Of a DNA stretch of 64,000 nucleotides, positions 42,091 to 50,340 are shown in pieces. The notes under the pieces are model-generated. The model ran no database searches. It saw nothing but the letters and a program-made list of their open reading frames with translations, and had not been told where the DNA came from. The stretch comes from Natronoarchaeum philippinense (GTDB lineage Archaea; Halobacteriota; Halobacteria; Halobacteriales; Natronoarchaeaceae), in the NCBI RefSeq assembly GCF_900215575.1, contig NZ_OBEJ01000002.1, positions 434,001 to 498,000 on the forward strand, written 5' to 3'. The position numbers were made by a program, and so were the translations under genes. The first letter of the stretch is position 1, and every line of letters starts with the position of its first letter.

Positions 42091-42494
42091 GCGTGTACGT
42101 CGAAACCGACTTCCTCACCGCGCTGGTGAAAGACGACGACTGGCTGCAAGACGCCGCAATCGAGGCTCTCGAAGAACGCGATGACCTCCACACCTCGATA
42201 CTCGCGTACGCCGAGGTGATGGTGTTGTTCTACGACCGCGAGGACGCCGAGTACGAGATCGACGCGCCGCGGGCGATTGCCAACCTGCTCGAACTGGTTC
42301 CGATCCGACCGGAAGCACACGAGGACGCAGTGCTGGCCGCTGCGGCGTTCCTCGACGAGTACGATCTCACCCCGTTCGATGCACTGCACGCCGGGCTCGT
42401 CACGACCGGCGAAGAGGGCGTCCTTTCGACCGAGCAGGACTACGATACGATCGGCCTCGACCGGACACCATTGGAGCCTGACTCCTCCGAATGA
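42087..42494 (+). CDS. PIN-domain toxin (VapC-like ribonuclease)
   Basis: This 135-residue PIN protein has the four expected acidic residues: D8 in VETDFLTAL, E43 in AYAEVMVL, D98 in FDALHAG and D118 near the C-terminus. The GTG start (42087) overlaps the antitoxin stop, so translation is coupled. VapC proteins cleave tRNA or other structured RNA when the antitoxin is lost. The pair lies in the gap between a full and a truncated copy of a small zinc-finger gene. Confidence 0.9.
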   Translation: MSVYVETDFLTALVKDDDWLQDAAIEALEERDDLHTSILAYAEVMVLFYDREDAEYEIDAPRAIANLLELVPIRPEAHEDAVLAAAAFLDEYDLTPFDALHAGLVTTGEEGVLSTEQDYDTIGLDRTPLEPDSSE

Positions 42495-42524
42495 GACGAT
42501 ACACGTCGGGTCGTCAACACGCAG

Positions 42525-42698
42525 CTACGGCCACTCGGCGTCGGCGTCCTCGATCGGTTCCGTGACGACGCCGTCGCGCCGGGCGAGCACCCGCGCGTGG
42601 GCAACACACACCTCGCGGTCTTCGGCCCACGGCACGTAGATCCGGACCGCGACGGCGGCGTCACAGCCGTCTTCTGCACACCGAGCACTCTCGGACAT
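42525..42698 (-). CDS. Small zinc-finger protein, 57 aa
   Basis: This 57-residue protein reads MSESARCAEDGCDAAVAVRI and ends VTEPIEDADAEWP. C7, C12, C33 and H36 (CAEDGC and VCVAH) form a likely zinc site, as in many haloarchaeal micro-proteins. It ends 30 bp from the convergent toxin gene. A truncated second copy is at 41632-41711. The ATG is preceded by a GC-poor stretch but no clear TATA box. Confidence 0.75.
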   Translation of the reverse strand: MSESARCAEDGCDAAVAVRIYVPWAEDREVCVAHARVLARRDGVVTEPIEDADAEWP

Positions 42699-42811
42699 AG
42701 TTGTGCTACGACGCCGACGGCCAACAAACCCCCGGCGGCGGTTGCCGTCGGGCTCACGTCAGGTTTCGGGATGGTTGCCGTCGGGTAGCAGTTACGCCCC
42801 GGCTATTCCAA

Positions 42812-42820
42812 CATTTAAGT
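42812..42820 (+). promoter_or_regulatory. TATA-like box of the ferredoxin-etf operon
   Basis: CATTTAAGT is centred about 32 bp upstream of the ferredoxin ATG (42848), giving a short leader. It fits the main promoter of the operon. Confidence 0.5.
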
Positions 42821-42841
42821 AGGCTCCCGAGTTGGTACTAG

Positions 42842-43177
<336 letters not shown>

Positions 43178-43278
43178 GACAGCACGACGACACGTTGTCG
43201 GAGGCGATGGGGGTCGCCGGGGGAACGGACAACGAACGCACGCGGACGCGACTACAACAAGGGAGAGAGGACGCACGT

Positions 43279-44145
43279 ATGTACTCACTGGTTCTGACCA
43301 AGGGGGTCCCGGACTTCCGGGAGGGACAGGTATCGTTCGACGACGACGGACACTTAGAACGGGGGAAGACGCCGACGGTGATGAACCCCAACGACGAGTT
43401 CGCACTGGAGGCGGCGCTCCAGACGAAAGTTCGGGCGGGCGGCACCATGGGGGTGATGAGCATGGGCCCGCCGGGCTACGAGGACGTGCTCCGCGAGGCG
43501 ATGGAGACGGTGTACGCCGACGAGCTGTTCTTGCTGTCGGACCGAGCGATGGCGGCCGCCGACACGTGGGCGACGGCGATCACGCTGGCGACCGGCGTCG
43601 AGAAGCTCGCCGAGACCGACCGCGGGCGCCCGGATCTGGTGTTTGCTGGGTTCAAGACCGCCGACGGCGAGACCGGCCACACCGGCCTCCAGACCGCTTG
43701 GGGGCTGGAGTGGCCGATGATCACGCACGTGATCTCGATGGAGATCGACGACGCGGAGGAGACGGTCCGGGCAAAGCGCCTCGTCGAGGGCGACATCGAG
43801 GAGATCGAGACCGTCGAGGCGCCGCTGCCGGCGGTGATCGTCGCCGATCCGGAGTTCGAGCCCAGCTACCGCCGGGCCGAGCATCGGCTTCGCCTGAAGG
43901 ACCTGCGCGCCGAGACCCAAGCGCGCGCCGAGAACTACGAGGACCACCTCACGGTCTGGGATCACGAGGCCCTCAACCTCGATCCCGATTACATCGGGCT
44001 GGACGGCTCGCCGACGATCGTCGAGTCGGTCGATCCGATCCCGAAGGCGCCGGCCGAGCGCGAGGCGACGCCGATCGACCCGAGCGAGCCCGACCAGCTC
44101 GGGGAGGTGCTCGAAACGATGCGGCCCTACGCAGGGGGTGACTAA
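43279..44145 (+). CDS. etfB: Electron transfer flavoprotein beta subunit
   Basis: This 288-residue EtfB starts MYSLVLTKGVPDF. It carries the AMP/FAD-binding fold with GYEDVLREAMETVYADELFLLSDRAMAAADTWATA, FAGFKTADGETGHTG and the family segment LPAVIVADPEFEPSYR. A purine-rich GGGAGAGAGG lies a few bases upstream. It pairs with etfA, which starts 3 bp after its stop. The complex passes electrons from acyl-CoA or other dehydrogenases to FixC. Confidence 0.93.
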   Translation: MYSLVLTKGVPDFREGQVSFDDDGHLERGKTPTVMNPNDEFALEAALQTKVRAGGTMGVMSMGPPGYEDVLREAMETVYADELFLLSDRAMAAADTWATAITLATGVEKLAETDRGRPDLVFAGFKTADGETGHTGLQTAWGLEWPMITHVISMEIDDAEETVRAKRLVEGDIEEIETVEAPLPAVIVADPEFEPSYRRAEHRLRLKDLRAETQARAENYEDHLTVWDHEALNLDPDYIGLDGSPTIVESVDPIPKAPAEREATPIDPSEPDQLGEVLETMRPYAGGD

Positions 44146-44147
44146 TC

Positions 44148-45827
44148 GTGCCCGAAATCGACCCGGGCGAGTACGACATCGGCGAACTCGGACCGAAGCT
44201 CAAGGAGATCGAGGAGATCGACCAGTTAGAGGCGATCCGCGACGCCGAGCGCGAGGGCGAGGACCGCTCGAACGTCCACACGCTGATCGAGAGCCGGATC
44301 GAGAAACTGCGCGGCGACGCCGACGAGGAGGCGGGCGATCTCGACCCGACCGAACTGACCGTCGCTGAACTCGGCAACGCGATCCGGAACGTCGAGGACG
44401 CCGAGGAGCTCGAAGCCGTGCTCGAAGCCGAGACCGCGGGCGACGACCGATCGAGCGCCAAGAGCCTGATCGAGGATCGGATCGACGCCGTCCGGGGCAG
44501 CGACGAGGAGGAAGCCGCCGAGGAGGCGATGGCGCCCGAGGAGAAGTACCCCGAACTCGACCATCCCACCGCCGACAAAAAACACGTTCGGGCGCTCGAC
44601 GACGGCGTCTACGAGGACATGTGGGTGTACTGCGAGACCCAGCAGGGCGAACTCATCGACGTATCGAAGGAGCTGCTCGGGAAGGCCCGGGAGCTGATCG
44701 ACGGGTACAACGACGAGTACCCGACGGACGGCGACGAGGAGAAGGTCGTCGCCGTCATCATCGGTGCCGAGATGGAAGCACAGGCCGAGCGAGCGATCGA
44801 GTACGGCGCCGACGTGGCCGTCTACGTCGAGGACGACCGGCTCGAACGGTTCCGCCACCAGCCCTACACCGAGCTGTTCTGCGAGCTGGCCCGCGCCGAG
44901 TACGACTGGAAGGGCTACGACGAGCCGCGGTACGTCCTCTTCCCGGCGACGAACAACGGTCGGGACCTCTCGGCGCTCGTGCAGGCCGAACTCGACTCCG
45001 GGCTCGCCAGCGACTGCTCGGGGCTGTACATCGACGACACCGTGATCTCGAATCCGGCGAAAGTCGGACGCGGTGGCGACAAAAAGGAGTTCCAGCGCGT
45101 GTTGCACATGAAGCGCCCGGACTTCTCGGGGTTCGAGTACTCGACGATTCTGTGTCTGGACAACCCCAGTCGGGAGTTCCACCCGCAGGGCGCGTCGGTC
45201 ATTCCGGGGAGTTTCGAGGTGCCCGACCCCGACCCCGACCGCGAGGGGCTGGTCGTTCACCACGAGAGCGATCTCGACGACGCGTGGCTCGGCGTCGACG
45301 TGACCGACCACGACCAGTTGGAGGGCGGCGTCGACCTCACGGGCAACGAGGTGATCGTCGCGCTCGGTCGGGGCATCGGCGACGATCCGACCCGCGGGAT
45401 GGAACTCGGACTGGAACTGGCCGACGCGTTCGAGGACGCCGACTTGGGGATCACCCGAGGGATCGTCACCTCTTCCTATCAGTTCGAGGGCCACGTCGAG
45501 CAGTACGCCGGCGAGGAACGCCAGATCGGCGAGACCGGGCAGGTCGTCGAGCCGGAGCTGTACGTCGCGGCGGGCATCTCCGGGGCGATCCAGCACAAGG
45601 TGGGGATGGACGAGTCCGACACGATCGTCGCCATCAACACCGAGCCCGACGCCGACATCCGGGACTTCTCGGACTACTACATCGAGGGCGATCTGTTCGA
45701 CGTGCTCCCGACCCTGATCGAGGCCGTCGAATCGGGCGAACTGGACGCCGCCGCGCTCGCTGGCGGCGAATCGACCGCGGAGGCGGACGAAGCCGCCTCG
45801 CCAGCCGGAGGTGACGACGATGACTGA
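44148..45827 (+). CDS. etfA: Electron transfer flavoprotein alpha subunit with a duplicated N-terminal extension
   Basis: This 559-residue EtfA is much longer than the usual about 320. The N-terminal about 120 residues are two copies of a 46-residue helical unit (11-56 and 72-117) that share EL-G-x-IR and DRS-x4-LIE-x-RI-x3-RG. The ETF domains follow from about residue 150, and the C-terminal FAD domain carries GNEVIVALGRGIGDDP and YVAAGISGAIQHKVGMDESDTIVAINTEPDA. It starts at GTG 3 bp after etfB and overlaps fixC. The N-terminal unit probably mediates a protein-protein contact. Confidence 0.92.
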   Translation: MPEIDPGEYDIGELGPKLKEIEEIDQLEAIRDAEREGEDRSNVHTLIESRIEKLRGDADEEAGDLDPTELTVAELGNAIRNVEDAEELEAVLEAETAGDDRSSAKSLIEDRIDAVRGSDEEEAAEEAMAPEEKYPELDHPTADKKHVRALDDGVYEDMWVYCETQQGELIDVSKELLGKARELIDGYNDEYPTDGDEEKVVAVIIGAEMEAQAERAIEYGADVAVYVEDDRLERFRHQPYTELFCELARAEYDWKGYDEPRYVLFPATNNGRDLSALVQAELDSGLASDCSGLYIDDTVISNPAKVGRGGDKKEFQRVLHMKRPDFSGFEYSTILCLDNPSREFHPQGASVIPGSFEVPDPDPDREGLVVHHESDLDDAWLGVDVTDHDQLEGGVDLTGNEVIVALGRGIGDDPTRGMELGLELADAFEDADLGITRGIVTSSYQFEGHVEQYAGEERQIGETGQVVEPELYVAAGISGAIQHKVGMDESDTIVAINTEPDADIRDFSDYYIEGDLFDVLPTLIEAVESGELDAAALAGGESTAEADEAASPAGGDDDD

Positions 45828-47523
45828 GAACGACAGCACGGCCGATCGGGAGCAGTACGGAACAGGCGGCGAACATTACGAGGCGGTCGTCGTCGGCGCC
45901 GGGCCGGGCGGCGCCGCGGCGGCGGCGACGCTTGCTCGCAACGGCGTCGAGACGCTCGTGTTAGAACGCGGCACCGAGGCGGGCTCGAAGAACGTCTCCG
46001 GCGGGCTGCTCTACGCGGAGGAATCGGCCCCCTACACCATCGACGAGCTGTTCCCCGACTTCCGCGAGCAGGCGGCCGAGCGGCCGGTCACGGAGTATTA
46101 CATCCACAACGTCGCCGGCGATACGGTCGAGACGTTCGACATCACCGACCTCCACGAGCACGACACCGAGTGGTGCGACGCCGTGCTCCGGCGCCGGATG
46201 GACTCGTGGCTCGAAGCCCGGGTCCACGAGATGACTCGCCAGACTGGCGGCGGCGTCCTGACGGACGTGCGCGTCAACGGCCTGCTGTGGGAACACGGCC
46301 GCGTCGTCGGCGTCACCTGCGACGAACTCGGTCCGATCACCGCGGACCTGATCGTCGCCGCCGACGGCGTCAACTCCGAACTCGCGCGGGAGGCCGGCCT
46401 GATGGACTGGGACGAGCCCGACGAGTGGTTCCAGGGCGTCAAGGCCGTCGTCGACATGGAGCCCGACGCCATCGACGAGCGCTTCGATGTCGGCCCGGAG
46501 ACGGGCGCGGCCCACCTGTTCTCGGGCGACCTGTTCGAGGGCGTTCGGGGCGGCGGATTCCTCTACACCAACGAGGATTCGCTGTCGATCGGGACGGTGT
46601 TCCACCTCGACAGCCTCGCCGCCGAGGAGGCCGAACCCCACGAACTGCTGGACGCCCTGCTGACCCACCCGCTGCTCGGTCAGTGGCTCGGCGACGAGTA
46701 CCACGAGCGCGAGTACGCCGCGAAGCTCGTGCCCGACTCGAAGAAGGTCGCCAGCACCTCGCCCCACCGCGACCGGCTCGTGTTGGTGGGCGACGCTGGC
46801 GGTCAGATGCAGGCCCAAGGGCCGATCATCAAGGGGATGAACCACGCCGTCACCGCGGGCGCGCTGGCCGCCGAGGCGTTCGTCGAAGCCCGCTCGCGGG
46901 GCGACCCCCACAGCGCCGGCGAGCGCTACGAGCAGCGCCTGCGCGACGAGGGCGTCATGAAGAAGCTCCGGCCGCCGGGCTACCAAGCAGTCAGCGCGAT
47001 CGGCGAGCACGACGCCGTCGCCGACCTCACCGACCGCATTCTGGAGTCGCCGATCGGCCGCGCCGGCGTCCGTGCGCTCGGCGGCCAGTTGGAACGGCTC
47101 TACAGTTCGCCGACCCTCTCGATGCTGGTGCCCGACACGAAGACGCCCTACGTCACCCTGCCGACGGTCATCGCCGAGGAGTTGGGCGACCCCGTCAGGA
47201 CGCGCAACGGCATCGAGCCGCCGGACCTAGCTACGCGGATCGGCGATCTAACCTACGACACCGACGTGGGCAACCCCCACATCGAACTGCTGGACAACTC
47301 GTATGCGGCAAGCGGGACGGCCGTCACGGCCTGTCCGGTCAGCGCCGAGGACTTCGGCGGCGGCTGTTACCGCACCGAGGAGGTCAAGACCAACGGGTCG
47401 ACCGAGCGCGTCGTCAGCCTCGACACCCAGCCCTGCGTGGAGTGTGGGACCTGTGCGATCGTCGCCGACACCGACTGGGAGCACCCGCGCGGCGGCAAGG
47501 GCGTCGAGTTCCGCGAGGGGTGA
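45820..47523 (+). CDS. fixC: FixC/ETF-quinone oxidoreductase-like flavoprotein
   Basis: This 567-residue protein has an N-terminal FAD-binding motif VVVGAGPGGAAAAATLARNG (about 25-44), the FAD-GD motif LVLVGDAGGQMQAQGPIIKGM (about 323-342) and the geranylgeranyl-reductase/FixC family fold. It has a C-terminal ferredoxin-like cysteine set (CPVSAED, then CVECGTCAIV) for a 4Fe-4S cluster. It accepts electrons from EtfAB and delivers them to quinone or menaquinone. The ATG at 45820 overlaps the etfA stop. Confidence 0.92.
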   Translation: MTENDSTADREQYGTGGEHYEAVVVGAGPGGAAAAATLARNGVETLVLERGTEAGSKNVSGGLLYAEESAPYTIDELFPDFREQAAERPVTEYYIHNVAGDTVETFDITDLHEHDTEWCDAVLRRRMDSWLEARVHEMTRQTGGGVLTDVRVNGLLWEHGRVVGVTCDELGPITADLIVAADGVNSELAREAGLMDWDEPDEWFQGVKAVVDMEPDAIDERFDVGPETGAAHLFSGDLFEGVRGGGFLYTNEDSLSIGTVFHLDSLAAEEAEPHELLDALLTHPLLGQWLGDEYHEREYAAKLVPDSKKVASTSPHRDRLVLVGDAGGQMQAQGPIIKGMNHAVTAGALAAEAFVEARSRGDPHSAGERYEQRLRDEGVMKKLRPPGYQAVSAIGEHDAVADLTDRILESPIGRAGVRALGGQLERLYSSPTLSMLVPDTKTPYVTLPTVIAEELGDPVRTRNGIEPPDLATRIGDLTYDTDVGNPHIELLDNSYAASGTAVTACPVSAEDFGGGCYRTEEVKTNGSTERVVSLDTQPCVECGTCAIVADTDWEHPRGGKGVEFREG

Positions 47524-47981
47524 TCGGCGTGGCCGAGGCGGGGCGCGATGGATCGACGGTCGATGAGGACGCCGAAGCCGGGCCGGTAGACCGCGACGCC
47601 GAACCTGCCGACCGGATCGATCGCCTGCTCGCTCGCGCCCGCGAGGAGCGCCGGTCGTTCGAGCCGCCGGACGACCCCGACGAACGCGCCCTGACCTATC
47701 TCCGCGAGGGACTGTGGCCGACCATCGAGACGTACGTCGAGGGGAGAACGGGCGAGTTCAGGCGCTTCGAGCGCGCCGAGTGGGATCGGCTGGAGACGTC
47801 GCTACACGCGTGGCTTTCGCTGTACGCCCGGTGCTACGGCGAGCGGGTCGACCCAGACGTACCGGTCCGGATCGCCGCAGAGACGTTTCTCGACACCTAC
47901 GACCTCCGGGCGACCGCCGAGCTGTTGACCGGCGTCGCGGCGGGCGACGAGGGACACGAACCGACGCCGGAACGGCAGTGA
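47520..47981 (+). CDS. Operon-end small protein, unknown function (DUF8069-like)
   Basis: This 153-residue protein starts at GTG (47520) overlapping the fixC stop, so it is probably translated from the same mRNA. The N-terminus is acidic and low-complexity. A helical domain follows from about residue 60 (ERALTYLREGLWPTIETYVE, LETSLHAWLSLYARCYG). No cofactor motif is present. It may be an accessory factor of the ETF system by position only. Confidence 0.75.
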   Translation: MIGVAEAGRDGSTVDEDAEAGPVDRDAEPADRIDRLLARAREERRSFEPPDDPDERALTYLREGLWPTIETYVEGRTGEFRRFERAEWDRLETSLHAWLSLYARCYGERVDPDVPVRIAAETFLDTYDLRATAELLTGVAAGDEGHEPTPERQ

Positions 47982-48035
47982 CGACGGCGGGCGCGAATCG
48001 ACGCCGAAGCGTGGCGGTGACAGTGACTGGAGCAA

Positions 48036-48063
48036 CGTCGGCGTCCTCGCGCTGACGCCGACG
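48036..48063. repeat. CGTCGGCGTC/GACGCCGACG inverted repeat after the etf operon
   Basis: 10-bp arms around an 8-nt loop lie 55 bp after the operon's last stop. This is a member of the 3'-end palindrome family. Confidence 0.7.
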
Positions 48064-48111
48064 GCGAGGGGTTGAAGCCGCAGGGGACACGGTCCCGTCC
48101 GCCCTGTGCCC

Positions 48112-48135
48112 TTATTATCTAGATAAACGTTATCA
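48112..48135 (+). promoter_or_regulatory. Palindromic promoter element of HTH-GNAT gene 1
   Basis: TTATCTAGATAA (48115-48126) is a perfect 12-bp palindrome ending 15 bp before the ATG. GTTATC follows at 48129-48134 as a further half-site. The AT-rich stretch probably also contains the TATA box, so a repressor could bind there. Confidence 0.45.
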
Positions 48136-48141
48136 TTAACC

Positions 48142-48879
48142 ATGAAGCTCTCGCAGCCGATCGAGTTCGACCACGAGGACCGCCAGCAGATCTACGAGTA
48201 CGTCGAGCGCAACGGGAGGGCCGGCCACGACGAAACCCAGCGCGCGGTGTTGCCCAACGATCGGGGAGGATTCCGGCATCACGTAGCCATCCTCAAGCGC
48301 AACGGCTATCTGGAGACGACGGCCGACGGCGACCTGCAGGTCGCCATCGAGGACGCCGGCGAGGAGGAGTTCACCGGTGAGGAGTTCACGTTCACGATCC
48401 GCCCCGCCCGCCAGAAAGACCTGACAGGGATCGTGGGTGCGATCCGGCAGGTCGCCGAGCAAGGAACCTACATCGTCGCCGAGACGGTCGCGCAGGAACT
48501 CGACCATCAGGAGGCGCTGTTGCGCCACAACGAGCTCGAATCGCGAATGTTCTTCGTCGCCACGGTCAACGACGAGGTCGTCGGATGGGTCCACCTGCAC
48601 GCGCCGGAGCTCGAAAAGCTCCACCACACCGCCGAGTTGACCGTCGGCGTCGTCGACGAGTACCGCGGTCGCGGACTGGGGAGCCACCTCCTCTCACGCG
48701 GGCTTGAGTGGGCCGGCAAGAACGGGTACGAGAAGCTCTACCAGAGCGTCCCGGCGACCAACGACGCCGCCATCGACTTTCTCGAAACCCACGGCTGGGA
48801 GACCGAAGCCGTCCGCGAGGACCACTACAAGATCGACGACGAGTACGTCGACGAAGTGATGATGGCGGTCGAGTTGTAG
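48142..48879 (+). CDS. HTH-GNAT fusion protein, copy 1
   Basis: This 245-residue protein has an N-terminal winged-helix-like domain (YEYVERNGRAGHDETQRAVL, FRHHVAILKRNGYLE, about 17-58). A C-terminal GNAT acetyltransferase follows, with the acetyl-CoA motif GVVDEYRGRGLGSHLLSRGLEWA (about 173-195) and the end HGWETEAVREDHYKID. Copy 2 at 49528-50265 has the same length and layout. A regulator that acetylates, or one regulated by acetyl-CoA, is inferred. The RDD-protein gene lies between the copies. Confidence 0.88.
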   Translation: MKLSQPIEFDHEDRQQIYEYVERNGRAGHDETQRAVLPNDRGGFRHHVAILKRNGYLETTADGDLQVAIEDAGEEEFTGEEFTFTIRPARQKDLTGIVGAIRQVAEQGTYIVAETVAQELDHQEALLRHNELESRMFFVATVNDEVVGWVHLHAPELEKLHHTAELTVGVVDEYRGRGLGSHLLSRGLEWAGKNGYEKLYQSVPATNDAAIDFLETHGWETEAVREDHYKIDDEYVDEVMMAVEL

Positions 48880-48972
48880 CGCGGTCCGCTTCGGGACCGT
48901 CCACCGCCTGTCCGCGAGTTTGAAAAAATTCGTTGACATTATTACCCGGGACGTCCTACCGAACAGTCACGC

Positions 48973-49428
48973 ATGGACGACCCCGAAACCGCGACTCGGT
49001 GCGGCGTGGGCATTCGCGGCGTCGCAATGACCATCGACTCGTTCGTCTGGCTCTTCCTGTTCGTCGTGGCCGTCTCGGTCGTCGGCGTCGTGACGGGGCA
49101 GACCGAAATCACCGCGGCCGGGGTCGACACGTCGCTCGAAGGGACGCCCGCGGCGGTCGGGCTAGTGCTGTGGCTCGGGCTGGCAATCGGCTACCACGCG
49201 TTCTTTGAATCCCAGTCCGGCAAGACGCTCGGGAAGTATCTCGTCGACATTCGCGTCGTCGACGACGACGGCACGCCGCCCTCGTTGCGCACTGCTGCCG
49301 TCCGAAACGTTCTCAGACTTGTCGACTGGCTCCCGGCGTTCTACGTCGTCGGCATCGTCGCGCTCGCAGTGTCAGACCGGCGGGCTCGACTCGGGGACCG
49401 GTTAGCGGGGACGACGGTCGTCAGGTGA
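48973..49428 (+). CDS. RDD-family membrane protein
   Basis: This 151-residue protein has three hydrophobic segments (about 22-42, 61-75 and 115-135). The RDD pattern includes GIRGVAMTIDSFVWLFLF and GKTLGKYLVDIRVVDDDG between helices 2 and 3, then RNVLRLVDWLPAFY. RDD proteins are small membrane proteins, some of them Na+/H+ antiporters, others unknown. It is flanked by the two HTH-GNAT paralogues in the same direction. Confidence 0.85.
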   Translation: MDDPETATRCGVGIRGVAMTIDSFVWLFLFVVAVSVVGVVTGQTEITAAGVDTSLEGTPAAVGLVLWLGLAIGYHAFFESQSGKTLGKYLVDIRVVDDDGTPPSLRTAAVRNVLRLVDWLPAFYVVGIVALAVSDRRARLGDRLAGTTVVR

Positions 49429-49527
49429 GCGTCACGACTTTACTCGGCTTTGAGTCAAACTATCCCGTCGCAGTCTTGCGATTTCGGGCAAACGATAAAG
49501 GTGACAGCCCACGACAACGATCAACGT

Positions 49528-50265
49528 ATGGGGACCGCCAAGTCGCCACAGTTCGATCACAGAGACCGCCAACGCATCTACGAGTACGTCGAACGGCGCG
49601 GAACCGTCGATCCCGAAGTCGCCCGTTCGGAGCTGTTACCTGCCGACGGCCGTGGCTTTCGTCATCACGTCTCGATGCTCCGCCGTGACGGCTATCTCAC
49701 GCTCACCGACGGCGGCGACCTATCGGTTGCCCGTAAAGACGCCGGCCGCGAGGTGTTCACCGAGAACGGGCTGGCGTTCGCGGTGCGCCCCGCCCGACAG
49801 GAGGACTTGACGGGGCTCGTCGGCGCGATTCGGCGGATCGCCGAACGGAGCGATCACGTCGTCGCCGAGGCTGTCGCCCGGGAACTCGAACGCGAGGACG
49901 CGCTGGTGGGCCACAGCGCCATCGAGTCGCGCCGGTTCTTCGTGGCGACGGTCAACGAGGAGATCGTCGGCTGGGTCCACGTCCGGGCGTCCGAACTCGC
50001 CAAACTGCGCCACACCGCCGAGCTGACCGTCGGCGTCCTGCCCGAATACCGCGGGCACGGCGTCGGCAGTCGCCTGCTCGATCGCGGCGTGTCGTGGGCC
50101 GCCGACGCCGGTCACGAGAAAGTGTACCAGAGCGTCCCGGCGACCAACGAGACCGCCATCGACTTCCTCGACGCGCGAGGCTGGGAGACGGAAGCGATCC
50201 GCGAAGATCACTACCGAATCGACGGCGAGTACGTCGACGAGGTGATGCTGGCGGTCGAACTCTAG
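49528..50265 (+). CDS. HTH-GNAT fusion protein, copy 2
   Basis: This 245-residue paralogue of the protein at 48142 has the same winged-helix N-terminus (FDHRDRQRIYEYVERRGTVD, FRHHVSMLRRDGYLT). Its GNAT domain has GVLPEYRGHGVGSRLLDRGVSWA and ends VDEVMLAVEL in place of VDEVMMAVEL. Similarity runs the full length. The ATG at 49528 was chosen because the paralogue starts at the same residue. A GATAAA element lies about 30 bp upstream. Confidence 0.88.
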   Translation: MGTAKSPQFDHRDRQRIYEYVERRGTVDPEVARSELLPADGRGFRHHVSMLRRDGYLTLTDGGDLSVARKDAGREVFTENGLAFAVRPARQEDLTGLVGAIRRIAERSDHVVAEAVARELEREDALVGHSAIESRRFFVATVNEEIVGWVHVRASELAKLRHTAELTVGVLPEYRGHGVGSRLLDRGVSWAADAGHEKVYQSVPATNETAIDFLDARGWETEAIREDHYRIDGEYVDEVMLAVEL

Positions 50266-50340
50266 CGTGGCGACGCCGGCGCGGCGCGAGCGGGCGTCGA
50301 ACCGAAAGGCAATTTTCGGCGACGCGAGTAGGCCTCGCCA

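Noticed and set aside
46170-47519. A long arginine-rich frame overlapping fixC
   Set aside because: It is the shadow of fixC. Only its last part (from 47520) is free of fixC and is annotated as a small separate gene.
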